Source: JADJPO01 sp963724535 (GTDB lineage: Bacteria; Actinomycetota; Actinomycetes; Actinomycetales; Kineosporiaceae). Taken from it: a stretch of 64,000 nucleotides of DNA. The notes below the pieces were generated by a model. The model had not been told where the DNA came from and did not search any database. It saw only the letters and a program-made list of their open reading frames with translations. The DNA is taken from assembly GCA_963724535.1 (NCBI GenBank), contig CAVRVD010000004.1:1-64000 (forward strand). Direction: 5' to 3'. Positions 52,797 to 62,150 of the stretch are shown here, in pieces (position 1 is the first letter of the stretch; every line of letters starts with the position of its first letter). Made by a program: the position numbers and the translations under genes.

Positions 52797-53181
52797 CAAA
52801 CCAGCAGGTCAAGAGCACTGCCTACCGTCCAGAGATCACGCATCAATGGTGCTCGTCCGCACGTTGTCCGCAAGATGCGCCGGCATCAGCCGGACCTGGC
52901 GGCCGTGAGGCCCCGGCTTTGGCACCGGCCGGCGCCGGGCTCGCCCCGCGCTGGCCGCCGGCCCGGACGGAGGTGAACCCCGCAAGCGGCGGCGCCGGTG
53001 TCAGGTCTCAACTGCTCGATCTGCGGTTCCACCCCGGGTGAGCGCGAACTCACCCATTCTCCCTGTGGCACGGGATGCGACAGTTTTCCTAGGTTGGACG
53101 TGGTCCGACCATAAGGGGGCGGGATTCGAGGAGCCGAACCGTGCCGATACTAAGGATCTCTCCCCCGCTGGACACGATGGC

Positions 53182-54140
53182 ATGAGATCGACACCGGGGA
53201 TCGATCTCACACTGCGGGTCGGTCGAATGGCGCACCGATACGGGCTGCCGGCCTACGAGCTGGACGGCCTGTTGAGGGAGGTGGCGGCTGCGCTCAGGCT
53301 GACTGCGAACGTCATTTCAACTCCGACGTTCCTGGACTGCACGATCGACGATCCACACATCGCAGAGCAGCGTCGCATCGTGGAAGGGCTCGACGACGTG
53401 TCCAACGACCTGCAGAAGCTGTCGCAGACGCTGAAGCTGACCGACCGTTTGGTCGCGGGGACGGTCGCTGTCGACGAGGCGAACCGGCGGCTGGACGAGA
53501 TCGAGGCGCTCCGTCCGCCCTATCCCGCACCGGTGGTCGGCGTCGCCTATGCGGCCTGCGGCGCCGGCTTTGCCGTCATCCTTTCGGCTGGATGGCGCGA
53601 CGTCGGGCTTGCGGCCGGGCTCAGCCTCATCGTCTTCATCCTGGTACAGGCATCAGGGCGGTCAGCGTGGTTGGGGAATCGGATCTACGTGATCTCGACG
53701 TTCGTGTCCTCCGCGATGGCCGGCGTCCCCGGGGTCGTCCTCGGTGAGAGCGACACCAATGTCGTGGCGCTCTGCGCGTTCGTCGTCCTGATCCCCGGAC
53801 TCGGGTCGACCCTCGGTGCCTTCGAGCTCGGCTGGTCACACCCTGCTGGCATGGAACCGGTTCATACAGGCGGTGGTACAGACCTTCGCCCTGTTCGCGG
53901 GTGCGTCGATCGGGGCGATGGTCGTCCGGGCGATCATCGGCGTCCCCGTCGTTCCGGACCAGGGCTCACCGGGGGCACCCGTGAAGTGGATCTTCCTCGT
54001 GGTGTTCACGGTCGGTCTCGTCGTCGTGTTCCAGGTGATACCCGGTCAGGCCTCATGGTCGGTTGTCGCCGGCCTGCTCGCCTACGGCGCTCTCGAGCTC
54101 GGAGGTCGAGCCGGCGACTGGCAGGGGCCGTTCCTGGGCG
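53182..54140 (+). pseudogene. ThrE-like threonine/serine exporter, frameshifted and truncated
   Basis: From the ATG at 53182 the first frame gives a PF06738-like N-terminal domain (LRVGRMAHRYGLPAYELDGL, NVISTPTFLDCTI, RRLDEIEALRPPYPAPVVGV) and several membrane helices up to LIPGLGSTLGAFEL (about 53830). The protein then continues in the next frame with GHTLLAWNRFIQAVVQTFAL and IFLVVFTVGLVVVFQVIPG. Homology stops at LAYGALELGG...GPFLGA (about 54140), short of the usual end. One frameshift plus a lost C-terminus argue against a working exporter. It is the first gene of the tRNA-Thr island. Confidence 0.75.
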
Positions 54141-54306
54141 CTCCTTGGCGACCACGGACCAACTGGGCGTGCAGTAATCGCGGGCCGGATCGACATAGAT
54201 GCCCTGACCCATTGTGCCGTGCTTGAACATGGCACCATGGCGACCCAGGTTCTTGAGTATGCAGCCCGTAGCTTGTGCGAGCAGAGTAGACATCACGGAG
54301 GAAACG

Positions 54307-54588
54307 ATGGCCGACAAAACGCCCCCACTACCGGACACACCAGACGACGCTCGGCGGATCGGAACAAGCCTCAGTGGTGGGGCCATCGCGACGATTGCCG
54401 GCGTAGCCCTGCTCGTGGTGTTCATGGTACAGAACACCGAGCAGGTAGCGGTCACCTTTCTATTCTGGGACCTGACCTGGCCACTGTGGCTGCTCGTTCT
54501 GGGTGCTGCCGCGCTCGGCGGGATGGTCTGGTTCGGGCTGGGCGTCTTCCGACGTCGTCGCCGGCGCGCCGCGCAACGGAACGGGTGA
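54307..54588 (+). CDS. LapA-domain (DUF1049) small membrane protein
   Basis: The start is the ATG at 54307, after CACGGAGGAAACG. The 93-residue product has two membrane helices, AIATIAGVALLVVFMVQNTE (about 25-44) and WLLVLGAAALGGMVWFGLGV. The VQNTEQVAVTFLFWDLTWPL loop is the LapA/DUF1049 signature, and a basic RRRRRRAAQRNG tail follows. The related E. coli LapA acts in lipopolysaccharide assembly control; the actinobacterial role is unknown. It is intact, unlike its island neighbours on both sides. Confidence 0.87.
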   Translation: MADKTPPLPDTPDDARRIGTSLSGGAIATIAGVALLVVFMVQNTEQVAVTFLFWDLTWPLWLLVLGAAALGGMVWFGLGVFRRRRRRAAQRNG

Positions 54589-54597
54589 CGCCGCGCC

Positions 54598-54726
54598 GGC
54601 CGCCGCCAGCATCGCCCGAGCACCGTCGCGGACGATCTCGTCCAACACCGAACGCGCCGACACCTCAGCCGCGCAACCGCCGACCCCGTTGACTACCGAA
54701 AGCACGGGCATACCTTCCCGAACCAT
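54598..54726 (-). pseudogene. IS256-family transposase N-terminal fragment
   Basis: Forty-three codons read MVREGMPVLSVVNGVGGCAA, then VSARSVLDEIVRDGARAMLA. The VLDEIVRDGARAMLAAA segment is the typical start of IS256-type transposases. The frame leaves the family pattern right after this, so only the N-terminus survives. No other part is found nearby. Confidence 0.7.
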
Positions 54727-55000
54727 CGCGCCAACGCCGGTTCTTGATCGAGAACCTGACACCTCGAATCATCCCCGGGAAGGTGCGCCCACTCACGTTG
54801 CCAAGCCGAGGACCTCATCCACAGGTTTCGATCATTGCTCCCTCCCTGCGAAGGTAAAGCCACTGGTCAGCAGCCTGCAGTCACTATTCGATCAAGGAGG
54901 TGTCAACGACTCAGGTCTTGGCCTGGACGTTGGCAGGGTCACAGCGTCCAGGCAACAGCCTCCACGGGATCGGGGCTGAGGGCTGAAAGGCCTGAGCGCG

Positions 55001-55545
55001 TGGCGGATACACGACGGCAGTTGACGATCAAGGACCGGGTCGAGATCGGGCTGGGTTGAAGGCGGGCTGGACGCCGGCGCGGATCGCGCGGGATCTGGGT
55101 CGGCACCGGTCGGTGATCACCCGGGAGATCGCGCGAAACTCGACCAAGACCTGCGGGCACCGCGTGGTGGCCGCGGACGTGAAGGCCGAACTCGCCGTGC
55201 CCGGACTCAGGCACGCAAGGTCGCCACCGATCCGGTGTTGTGGCAGTGGGTGCTGGCCGATCTGTGGGCCTCCCTTACACCCCGCCGGATCGCGCGCCGG
55301 TTGAAGCTGGAAGCCGAAGAGGCGACCGTGGAGCTCATGAGGGGCTCCCTGCCGGCCGGTGGCGTGACCGCCGCCCGCGAGGCGATCTCCCAGTTCATCT
55401 ACGCCATGCCCCGCGGCGAGCTGGTCCGCCACGGGATCTTCCTCCGGTCCAGACAGGGAACCCGTACGGCTTCCGCCACCTCACACGTGGCGCTGAGCCG
55501 CGGGCAGGTAGTCGGGGGGCGGGCCGCCTGGCATGGATGCGGTCT
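55001..55545 (+). pseudogene. IS30-family transposase, frameshifted remnant
   Basis: Plus-strand pieces in at least two frames give TIKDRVEIGLG, KAGWTPARIARDLGRHRSVI then TREIARNS (the IS30 helix-turn-helix), VLADLWASLTPRRIARRLKL, and AREAISQFIYAMPRGELVRH followed by GIFLRSRQG (usually EAIYQWIYALPKGEL). The catalytic DDE core further downstream is missing. An in-frame TGA and shifts make it inactive. Confidence 0.75.
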
Positions 55546-55683
55546 CGGAGCGCAGCGGTGAGGTGGGGATGAAGTGCGTTCGGGAACTGGCGGGCTGGGT
55601 CCACCAGGGGCGGGCGCACTACTCGGTCCACGTCCTTTCGCCGGCCGCGGCGTGGGTCGTCGGGTCGCGTAGTATCTGGGACC

Positions 55684-57843
55684 GTGTCGGATGATCGGCG
55701 GGTGTCGCTGCCTCTCCGGCTTCGGTGGGAGGACCTCGGTCGCGCTCTGCTGGGTTTGACGGGGGCTGCGCTGGGGCTCCGGCTGGCTTCGTGGCTGGTG
55801 CCGCGCTTCGACATCGGTGGGTGGCAGAGGGCGCTCGCGTCGGCGCTTCTGATCTTCGTTCTCAGCGGGTTGCTGCGCCCGGTCCTCGTCCGAGCAGCCG
55901 TGCTCCTGGGATGGGTCGGCGCCGTCCTGCTTGGGTTCTTCTTCCAGGCGTTCGTCATCTGGGTGGTCATATACGTCTCCTCGGGTGAGCGAGAGACCGC
56001 CTTTCTGCCGTCGTTCCTCGCGGCGTGGATCGTGGCCGGGGTATCGACCTTCTTCGTGTGGGTGGCCACCGCGGGCACCGACGAGGCCGTGACGGCCACC
56101 CTGCTGCGCACGGCACGCCGCCGCGGTCCGCAACCGCCTGCCGATGCCGAGATTCCCGGCGTGGTGTTCGTGCAGGCCGACGGGGTGCCCTTCCCCGTCC
56201 TGGAGTGGGGGGTGCGTGCGGGCACCCTGCCGACGCTGTCCCGCTGGGTTCGTGACGGGTCCCATCGGATGGTCGAGTGGCGTCCGAAGCTGCCCGCTAC
56301 GACGCCGGCGAGCCAGATGGGCATCCTGCACGGCACCATCGACGGCATCCCCGCCTTCCGGTGGATCGATCGCTCCAGCGGACGGGTGTTCGTGGCCAAC
56401 AGGCCGCGCGACGCCGCGGACATCGAGGCGATCCACTCGAACGGCAAGGGTCTGCTGGTCGACGACGGCGTCTCGATCAGCAACCTGTTCACCGGTGACG
56501 CGCCGACGGCCTTCGCCACGATGAGCGCCATCGGCGGAGCGCAGGAGAGTCGCAAGGCTCGTCTGGCGGTCTACCATTTCCTCGCCAGGCCCGAGGGACT
56601 CGCCCGTGGGTTGTCCCGGACGATCAGCGAGGTCGTCCGCGAACGGTTCCAGGCCATGCGGGCCAGACGCCGCGATGTCCGACCACGGGTTCACCGCGGG
56701 TGGAACTTCGCCTTGGAGCGCGCCGGCCTGAACGGCGTCCTGCGCGATCTCAACACCACGCTCGTGGCCGACTCCATGCTTCGTGGCCGCCGGGCGATCT
56801 ACGTCGACTACGTCGACTACGACGCCGTCGCGCATCACGCCGGGATCATGCAACCGGAGTCCTTGTCGGCGCTGGAGGGCATCGACGCTGTGCTCGCCCA
56901 GATCGAGAAGGTGGCCGAGGTGGCCCCACGCCCCTACCACATCGTCGTCCTGTCCGATCACGGGCAGTCCCAGGGCGCGGTGTTCGCCGACCGGTACGGG
57001 GAGGACCTGGCCACGCTCGTCCACCGGCTCAGCGACGTCGACGTCGTGGCGGCCCTGCGGAACGCGGAGGCCGGTGGGCAGCTGAGCTCCTTCCTGGCCT
57101 CGACCGCTGAGCGAGACGGGGTGCTCGGCCGGGCCCTGGGCAGGGTGGCGGATCGCGTGGCCTCCCAGAGCTTCGCCGAGGCGGACCAGGCCGGGCAGGT
57201 CGAACCGTCACCGCCACCGCCACGTGAGGAGTCCGGGGGCGAGAACGCCGATGGGGACCGGTTCGTGGTGTTCGGCTCCGGAAACCTCGGTCTGGTCTAT
57301 GTTGCGGGCGAACACCGACGGCTGACCCTTCAGGACCTGACCGAGCGGTTCCCTGCGCTGGTTCCCGGGTTGGTCGCCCATCCAGGAATCGCCTTCGTCG
57401 TCGTCGACACGGCCGACCACGGTCCGGTCGCCATCGGCACCGGAGGTGAGAACCACGTCCGAGACGGGGTCGTGCGCGGCCAGGATCCGCTGGCCCGCTT
57501 CGGCCCCCACGCCGCTGACTTCGTGCTCCGCGCCGCGTCGATGGCCGAGTCGCCGGACATCATGGTGAACAGCCTCCTCGACGACCTCGACGAGGTGGCG
57601 GCGTTCGAAGACCTGGTGGGCTGTCACGGCGGGCTGGGTGGCTGGCAGGACCGGGCGATGCTCGTCTGGCCCATCTCGCTCCCGGAACCGGGTAGCCAGA
57701 TCGTCGGCGCCGATGCCATGCATCGTGTGCTGGTCGGCTGGCTGGAACACCTCGGCCACCGCCGCGGCAGCGGGACACGTCGTGTGCTGGTCGGCTGGTT
57801 GGAACACCTCGGCCACCGCCGCGGCAGCGGGACACGTGCATGA
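55684..57843 (+). CDS. holin-like membrane domain fused to alkaline-phosphatase-type phosphodiesterase
   Basis: This 719-residue protein starts at GTG. About 140 N-terminal residues form four membrane helices of the PF04020-like group (ALLGLTGAALGLRLASWLVP, ALLIFVLSGLLRPVLVRAAV, VLLGFFFQAFVIWVVIYVSS). A type I phosphodiesterase/nucleotide-pyrophosphatase-like catalytic domain follows: GVVFVQADGVPFPVLEWGVR (metal Asp), LPATTPASQMGILHG (nucleophile Thr/Ser region), YVDYVDYDAVAHHAGIMQPE (Asp/His) and VVLSDHGQSQGAVFADRYGE (Asp-His). The C-terminus carries a 19-residue exact tandem duplication. It probably hydrolyses phosphodiesters at the membrane. It is the largest intact gene of the island and convergent with FUSC. 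Confidence 0.85.
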   Translation: MSDDRRVSLPLRLRWEDLGRALLGLTGAALGLRLASWLVPRFDIGGWQRALASALLIFVLSGLLRPVLVRAAVLLGWVGAVLLGFFFQAFVIWVVIYVSSGERETAFLPSFLAAWIVAGVSTFFVWVATAGTDEAVTATLLRTARRRGPQPPADAEIPGVVFVQADGVPFPVLEWGVRAGTLPTLSRWVRDGSHRMVEWRPKLPATTPASQMGILHGTIDGIPAFRWIDRSSGRVFVANRPRDAADIEAIHSNGKGLLVDDGVSISNLFTGDAPTAFATMSAIGGAQESRKARLAVYHFLARPEGLARGLSRTISEVVRERFQAMRARRRDVRPRVHRGWNFALERAGLNGVLRDLNTTLVADSMLRGRRAIYVDYVDYDAVAHHAGIMQPESLSALEGIDAVLAQIEKVAEVAPRPYHIVVLSDHGQSQGAVFADRYGEDLATLVHRLSDVDVVAALRNAEAGGQLSSFLASTAERDGVLGRALGRVADRVASQSFAEADQAGQVEPSPPPPREESGGENADGDRFVVFGSGNLGLVYVAGEHRRLTLQDLTERFPALVPGLVAHPGIAFVVVDTADHGPVAIGTGGENHVRDGVVRGQDPLARFGPHAADFVLRAASMAESPDIMVNSLLDDLDEVAAFEDLVGCHGGLGGWQDRAMLVWPISLPEPGSQIVGADAMHRVLVGWLEHLGHRRGSGTRRVLVGWLEHLGHRRGSGTRA
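57724..57837. repeat. 2 x 57-bp tandem duplication at the 3' end of the phosphodiesterase gene
   Basis: Positions 57724-57780 and 57781-57837 are identical except for one c/t difference (ggctgg versus ggttgg). In frame they encode two copies of RVLVGWLEHLGHRRGSGTR. The near identity points to a recent duplication. Confidence 0.95.
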
Positions 57844-57855
57844 GCAACCACGCCA

Positions 57856-58989
57856 CTAGGGGTCATTGCCGGTCCTCCCCGGTTCCGGTGCGGCCCCGGC
57901 TCCTGCGTCACCGGCTGGTCGGTCCGTCGACCAGAGCAGGTAGGTGAATCCGAGGGCGATCCCCGCGCCGGCCACGGTATCGGCCAGACGCAGCGCCGCG
58001 TAGTCGGTGATCGCTCCGGCCGGCGCTCCGACCAGAACGATCGCACCCATGGCCATCGCGGCGTCGGCCAGCAGCGGGTAGCCGGCCTTGTAGGCCACAC
58101 CGACCAGGAGCAGCAGGACTGAGCCCGCGACCAGCACCCAGATCGGGAGCAGCGCCGACAGTGCCAGGACGGCCGCGACGCCGACGACCGTGGCGACCAC
58201 CCGGGAGACCGCGAGGTCGAACGGGCTCTTGGCGGTCGGGAGCAGCACGACCAGTGCGGCGATGAACGCCCAGAGGACGTCGTGGCTGCCGGTCAGCTCG
58301 TAGACGCCGACGAACAGGGCCAGGGGGACGCCTCGCCGCAGCCCGTCGTGAACGTGCCCGTCGAAGCTCCTGATCGAGGTCCACATCACCCGCCACGGGC
58401 CGCGGAACGTGACCGGGGCAGCAGGGGATGGTCCCGACCGGCGGGCGCGAAGAGCCGCGCCGGCAGCGGTGACCACCAGCCCGGCCGCCGCCCCCACAAG
58501 CGCCCCGGTGGAGACCAGGAACCGTGACCCGGACGACTGCGCAGCCGGGACGAGGCTGACCAGGAGCACGGTCAGGACGTAGGCGAGGGTGGCGAGAAGC
58601 CCGAACGCGCCGCCGACCGGGCTGGCGCCCGCCCCGACCGAGGTGAACACGGCGACCAGGCCCATGGCCAGCGCCGCCCACCACGGATGCCCACTGACCG
58701 CCACCGCGACCACCTCGAACACCACGACCACGCCCGCCCCGCCCACCGCGAACGGGATCGCCAGACGTGCGGGAGCGTTCGCGCCGGCCGCGGCGACCAG
58801 CCCGCCGGCCACCGCCGCCACCGCAACGGCCGCCGGCTGGGTGGGACCGTGCACGACAACGCTGACACCGGCAGCGAGGGCGACGCCGACCAGAACAGTG
58901 ACCAGGCTCCGCCACGCCGGTGGCGCCCCGGTCGAGGCGAACAGCCTGGCCCAACGGGACCGCTCAGGCTCGGGGCTCGTCCAGGTCAC
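57856..58989 (-). CDS. FUSC-family membrane protein (island copy)
   Basis: This 377-residue protein starts with GTG overlapping the AI-2E stop (GTGA). It has the same two-block membrane layout as the protein at 29197-30324 and shares long identical runs with it, including ALAMGLVAVFTSVGAGAS and GAPAGAITDYAALRL. SIRSFDGHVHDGLRRGVPLA and ALVVLLPTAKSPFDLAVSRV mark the soluble linker before the second membrane block. It probably works with the AI-2E-family protein encoded just upstream. Copies of both genes in the same order suggest a transferable two-gene unit. Confidence 0.9.
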   Translation of the reverse strand: MTWTSPEPERSRWARLFASTGAPPAWRSLVTVLVGVALAAGVSVVVHGPTQPAAVAVAAVAGGLVAAAGANAPARLAIPFAVGGAGVVVVFEVVAVAVSGHPWWAALAMGLVAVFTSVGAGASPVGGAFGLLATLAYVLTVLLVSLVPAAQSSGSRFLVSTGALVGAAAGLVVTAAGAALRARRSGPSPAAPVTFRGPWRVMWTSIRSFDGHVHDGLRRGVPLALFVGVYELTGSHDVLWAFIAALVVLLPTAKSPFDLAVSRVVATVVGVAAVLALSALLPIWVLVAGSVLLLLVGVAYKAGYPLLADAAMAMGAIVLVGAPAGAITDYAALRLADTVAGAGIALGFTYLLWSTDRPAGDAGAGAAPEPGRTGNDP

Positions 58990-60209
58990 GTCGTGACCGG
59001 GTCAGCCCCGGCTTCGGGCAGCAGCTCGTGCCGCGTGACCCGCAGGTCGAACAGGGCCAGGAGCATCGCCACCACCGGCACCGAGAGAAGGGCACCGGCG
59101 ACACCGAACAACGCCGTGCCGAGCAACACCGAGGCGAAGGCGACCGCCGGGTGCACGTCGACCGCGCGAGCGCTGATCCGTGGCTCCAGGGTGAGGTTCT
59201 CGACCTGCTGGTAGAGCACCCCCCAAGCCAGCGCCGCGACACCCATCCACGGTTGCGGGCTCAGCAGACCCACCAGGACCGGTAGGGCGATCGAGATGTA
59301 GGTCCCGATCGTCGGGATGAACTGAGCGACCACACCGGTCCACAGGGCCAACGCGAACCAGGACGGCAACCCGATCAGCGCGAACACGACCGCAGTGGAC
59401 GCGGCGTTGATCGCGGCCAGCGTCACCCGGGCGGCGACGTACCCCCCGGTCTTCAGCGTCGTCAGGTCCCAGGCCGTCACGAAGAACGACTGCTGACGGT
59501 CGGGCAGCCGCCGCGCGATCCACAACCGCAGCCGCGGCCCGTCCGCGGACAGGTAGAACGTCAACAGGATGAACGTGAACGCGCTGAACAGGCTCGACGC
59601 GATCGACCCGAACAGGCCCAGCACACCCCCCAGCACCTCGTTCGCGTACTCGGTGACCTTGTCCGGCGTCAGGTTCAACGCGCGGATCGCGTCCTGGACG
59701 CTGTAGTCGGTCGAAAACCGCCGGTTCACCCAGTCCACGCTGCCCTGCACCAGATCGGGCGAGGCACGCAGCAGCTGGGCCACCTGCTCGACGAAGAGCC
59801 GACCAAACGCGTACAGGAAGACCACCAAGAACACCGCGACACCGGCCATCACCAGCACCGTGGCCGTCCCCCGGCGCATCCTCCCAGACAGCCGGCGAAC
59901 TGCGGGCTCGAGAGCCAACGACGCGAACCATGACATGATCAACGTGAAGATCACGCTCCCGCCGTCACTCAGGACGAACCAGCCGAACGCCCCGAACGCG
60001 ACGACAACGAGGCCGATCCACCCGACCCGCCACGCGCTGCGAGAATCCACGCCCACCAGGACCCGGCTAACCGTCTGGCTCGAACTATCCGCCGGCCCGA
60101 CCGCCAGCGCCTGCCCCTGTCCGCTCGGCGACGCCGGAACCTGGTCCGGACCGGCACCGGCATCCCCGACGCCCTGGTCCCCCGATCCCCGGTTCGTGTC
60201 AGCCGTCAT
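58986..60209 (-). CDS. AI-2E family transporter (island copy)
   Basis: The start is the ATG at 60209, behind GAAGGAGTGAGAGTG. The product is 407 residues: a hydrophilic N-terminal tail of about 65 residues that differs from the chromosomal copy, then a membrane core nearly the same as that of 27945-29174 (SWFASLALEPAVRRLSGRM, NEVLGGVLGLFGSIASSLFS, FIPTIGTYISIALPVLVG). It belongs to PF01594; the transported substrate is unknown. It is first in the two-gene unit with FUSC. Confidence 0.92.
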   Translation of the reverse strand: MTADTNRGSGDQGVGDAGAGPDQVPASPSGQGQALAVGPADSSSQTVSRVLVGVDSRSAWRVGWIGLVVVAFGAFGWFVLSDGGSVIFTLIMSWFASLALEPAVRRLSGRMRRGTATVLVMAGVAVFLVVFLYAFGRLFVEQVAQLLRASPDLVQGSVDWVNRRFSTDYSVQDAIRALNLTPDKVTEYANEVLGGVLGLFGSIASSLFSAFTFILLTFYLSADGPRLRLWIARRLPDRQQSFFVTAWDLTTLKTGGYVAARVTLAAINAASTAVVFALIGLPSWFALALWTGVVAQFIPTIGTYISIALPVLVGLLSPQPWMGVAALAWGVLYQQVENLTLEPRISARAVDVHPAVAFASVLLGTALFGVAGALLSVPVVAMLLALFDLRVTRHELLPEAGADPVTT

Positions 60210-60890
60210 CACTCTCACTCCTTCACCCAGGGGCAGCAGGCCCTCAGACAGCATCAGTGTCGAACCAAACCACGAGGCCAAGACACCTGTAGGCGCCGCG
60301 CTCGCCGTCGCGGGCCCCATACCACAGACATCAACAACCGCCCGCCACCAACGATGATCGCAGCGGACTGCCGTCTTCGAGGCACACTCTGCTGCTGGGA
60401 AGGGCCGTCGGCGAACCGCGAGTGATCATCCTGAGCCCCGATCAACGCGCGCCCTGGGCGCTGAGACTCTAGGTCGACAACGAGCGCCTTCTGCTCGTGC
60501 CACTCAACAAGGTACGTCCTTGAGGGCCAGCCAGTCGTCGGATGCGGACTGAGAGTCGTTGTACGACGCGACGCAGAGCGCGAGGCTATCGCTAGCCATG
60601 GGTAAGGTCCCTTCGAAGCACGTCGACGCGGTGCGAGGCCCGCGTCCTGTTGACGTGATTCTGCTGGGGAACCGACCACCCGGACTGTTCGGCCGGGGTG
60701 ACGACCTGTCCACCCCGGGGTGAAACCCTCCGAGCTAATGCTGGCCCTGATCGTGACCTTCTCTGACCGGTACCGCCCGGTCCACGACTACCGCGTCGTG
60801 CACGGGCAGGTGATCCGGTAACTCCGACCGGCTCACCACGCACGACGCCCACCAAAGAAGGATGGGTCGCGAGGGTGATCTCGCCCGCCG
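60210..60890. other. gene-poor island segment with remnants
   Basis: About 680 bp upstream of the AI-2E gene has no intact gene. Apart from the short N-terminal fragment listed separately, a plus-strand stretch around 60730-60820 gives LMLALIVTFSDRYRPVHDYR, with no family I can name. The promoter for the AI-2E/FUSC unit should lie at its left end. Confidence 0.5.
60504..60599 (-). pseudogene. N-terminal fragment of a small DUF1269-like protein
   Basis: From the ATG at 60599 the frame reads MASDSLALCVASYNDSQSAS then DDWLALKDV, and stops after two more residues. This matches the start of small actinobacterial stress-associated proteins (MASD-L-YVASY-D--SA--D--ALK pattern). The rest of the gene is not found downstream in any frame, so it is truncated. 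Confidence 0.5.
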
Positions 60891-60894
60891 AACG

Positions 60895-61295
60895 GCTATG
60901 TCTCGGTCTCGACGGCAAGGCCGCCGGCGATGGCCTGGGTGAAGGCCTGATAGTCGGCGAGGTTCAGCTCGGCGTAGCGCATGGAAAACTCACCCATGGC
61001 GGTGTCGAAGACCGTTCCCTTGCCGAGATAACCGGCGATGGCGGCGGGATCGCCTGTGACCGGGTGGGCTCGGGCAAGGGTGTACCCGCAGAGCAGACCT
61101 CGGCGTACCGGTCGAACCCTTCACGTCGAGCGGTCTCGAGGTCCACCGAACCCTTCCAGTCCTTGAGCTGGCACCAGTAGTAGTGCTTGTCCCGCACCGG
61201 CTTGCTCCACCTGAGGAAGATGTCGCTGGCGGCCTGCATCGATCGCTGTCCCTCGACCGTGTTGAGCACGAGACGACCCTGTGCGAAGGGCTGCG
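60895..61295 (-). pseudogene. DUF2252 C-terminal fragment, frameshifted
   Basis: The minus strand reads VEGQRSMQAASDIFLRWSK and WCQLKDWKGSVDLETARREG then FDRYAEVC in one frame, and after a shift near 61085 continues TLARAHPVTGDPAAIAGYLG, KGTVFDTAMGEFSMRYAELN and ADYQAFTQAIAGG. These are the last 130 or so residues of DUF2252 proteins. The N-terminal two thirds are missing, and the family match ends within about 20-40 bp of the tRNA-Thr repeat at 61311, so the gene was cut at the island edge. Confidence 0.75.
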
Positions 61296-61310
61296 AAGAG
61301 GGTGCCGGGA

Positions 61311-61355
61311 ACTCGTAATGCGTAGGTCGTGGGTTCGATTCCCACAGGCGGCTCC
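61311..61355. repeat. right 45-bp attachment-like repeat (tRNA-Thr 3' fragment)
   Basis: An exact direct copy of 52751-52795 covering the anticodon loop, T-arm, acceptor strand and CC of CCA. The 5' half of a tRNA is absent: upstream lies a truncated DUF2252 frame. It cannot make a tRNA and probably corresponds to attR. Confidence 0.85.
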
Positions 61356-61559
61356 CATTTGTGCCCTCCGACCAGCATCTTTGGTCTTGATACCCTTCCC
61401 GGGTATCCAACAGTGGTGGCAGTTGTGGTTGCAGTTGGACCCCGCCCGCTGGCCTGCGAGCGGTCCCAGCGGTCGGCGGCGCGGCGCTGACCTGCAGCGT
61501 TGCCCGACTCAACCCATCGGCGGGCGGTGTCCACGCACCGGAATGCGTGGCTACCGCTG

Positions 61560-61795
61560 CAGCCGGCGACGAAGTGGGCACGCCCGTCCAGCATGATCCA
61601 GTCCGTGGACGGCGGCTCGGTGTCGGCGGGCTCGCGGCGTGCTCGGGGCGCGGCGGGCGGGTGTCGTGCCGGTGCTGCTCCGCCGGCGGGAGAGAAGCCG
61701 AGGGCGGTGAGGTCCTCGTAGGCGGTGTAGCGGTCGACGCCGTAGCGGTGGGCGCAGGTCTTGATGGTTACCTGAGCGCCGGAGGCGATCCAGCC
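61560..61795 (-). pseudogene. broken small hypothetical gene (KTCAxRYGVDRYTAYEDL family)
   Basis: One minus frame gives VTIKTCAHRYGVDRYTAYED then LTALGFSP, and another gives MLDGRAHFVAGCSGSHAFR. Together they resemble short actinobacterial proteins with a helix-turn-helix-like N-terminus and a hydrophobic -YFVVGYTSGG-type C-terminus. A frameshift separates the halves. The function is unknown. Confidence 0.45.
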
Positions 61796-61829
61796 AGCGG
61801 CCGACTGCCTGCGCCGCTGCTGGCGGTAC

Positions 61830-62150
61830 CGCAGCCACCGACGCGATCAACGCTTCCCCGGACTCTTCCACCGTCATCGGCGAGTCGAGTTCCGCGCCGA
61901 ACGCAGCGAGCGCCTCATCGACGGTCAGGCCCGTGACCGCGGTCAGGCATCCCGCTTCGGACAGATCGACACGTCCCAGCGAGGCCAACCACGCATGGCG
62001 ACCCTCTTCAAGATCCACAAGGGCAGCCCAATGGCTGGTCGACACGCAGTCGGCGGCATAGGTCGAATGAGCCCCGGGCATGTGAGTGCGTTTCAGCCTG
62101 AGCATCAGGCGTCGCCGTGGCAACCTACGCGAGTCGTCACCGATGAGTCG
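61830..62150 (-). pseudogene. DUF6461-like fragment
   Basis: A minus frame includes AALVDLEEGRHAWLASLGRV, DLSEAGCLTAVTGLTVDEAL and AAFGAELDSPMTVEESGEAL. The CLTxVxGLTxDEALxxFGA pattern resembles DUF6461-type proteins, found beside polymorphic or regulatory genes in actinobacteria. The frame breaks near 61800 without the expected C-terminal part. It is a weak family assignment. Confidence 0.4.

Larger units (their letters stand above)
52796..61355. mobile_element. putative decayed genomic island at tRNA-Thr(CGT)
   Basis: The island is bounded by the tRNA-Thr 3' end and an exact direct repeat of its last 45 bp. Contents in order are a broken ThrE-like gene, a LapA-like gene, IS256 and IS30 transposase pieces, a holin-like/phosphodiesterase gene, a FUSC/AI-2E pair, a DUF-type gene fragment and a truncated DUF2252 gene. 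No integrase, excisionase or replication gene is recognisable, so it is probably immobile now. Confidence 0.65.

Noticed and set aside
61183..61596. Second tRNA gene at 61.3 kb
   Set aside because: Only the 3' 45 bp of tRNA-Thr is present; there is no D-arm or 5' acceptor strand, so it is a repeat and not a tRNA.
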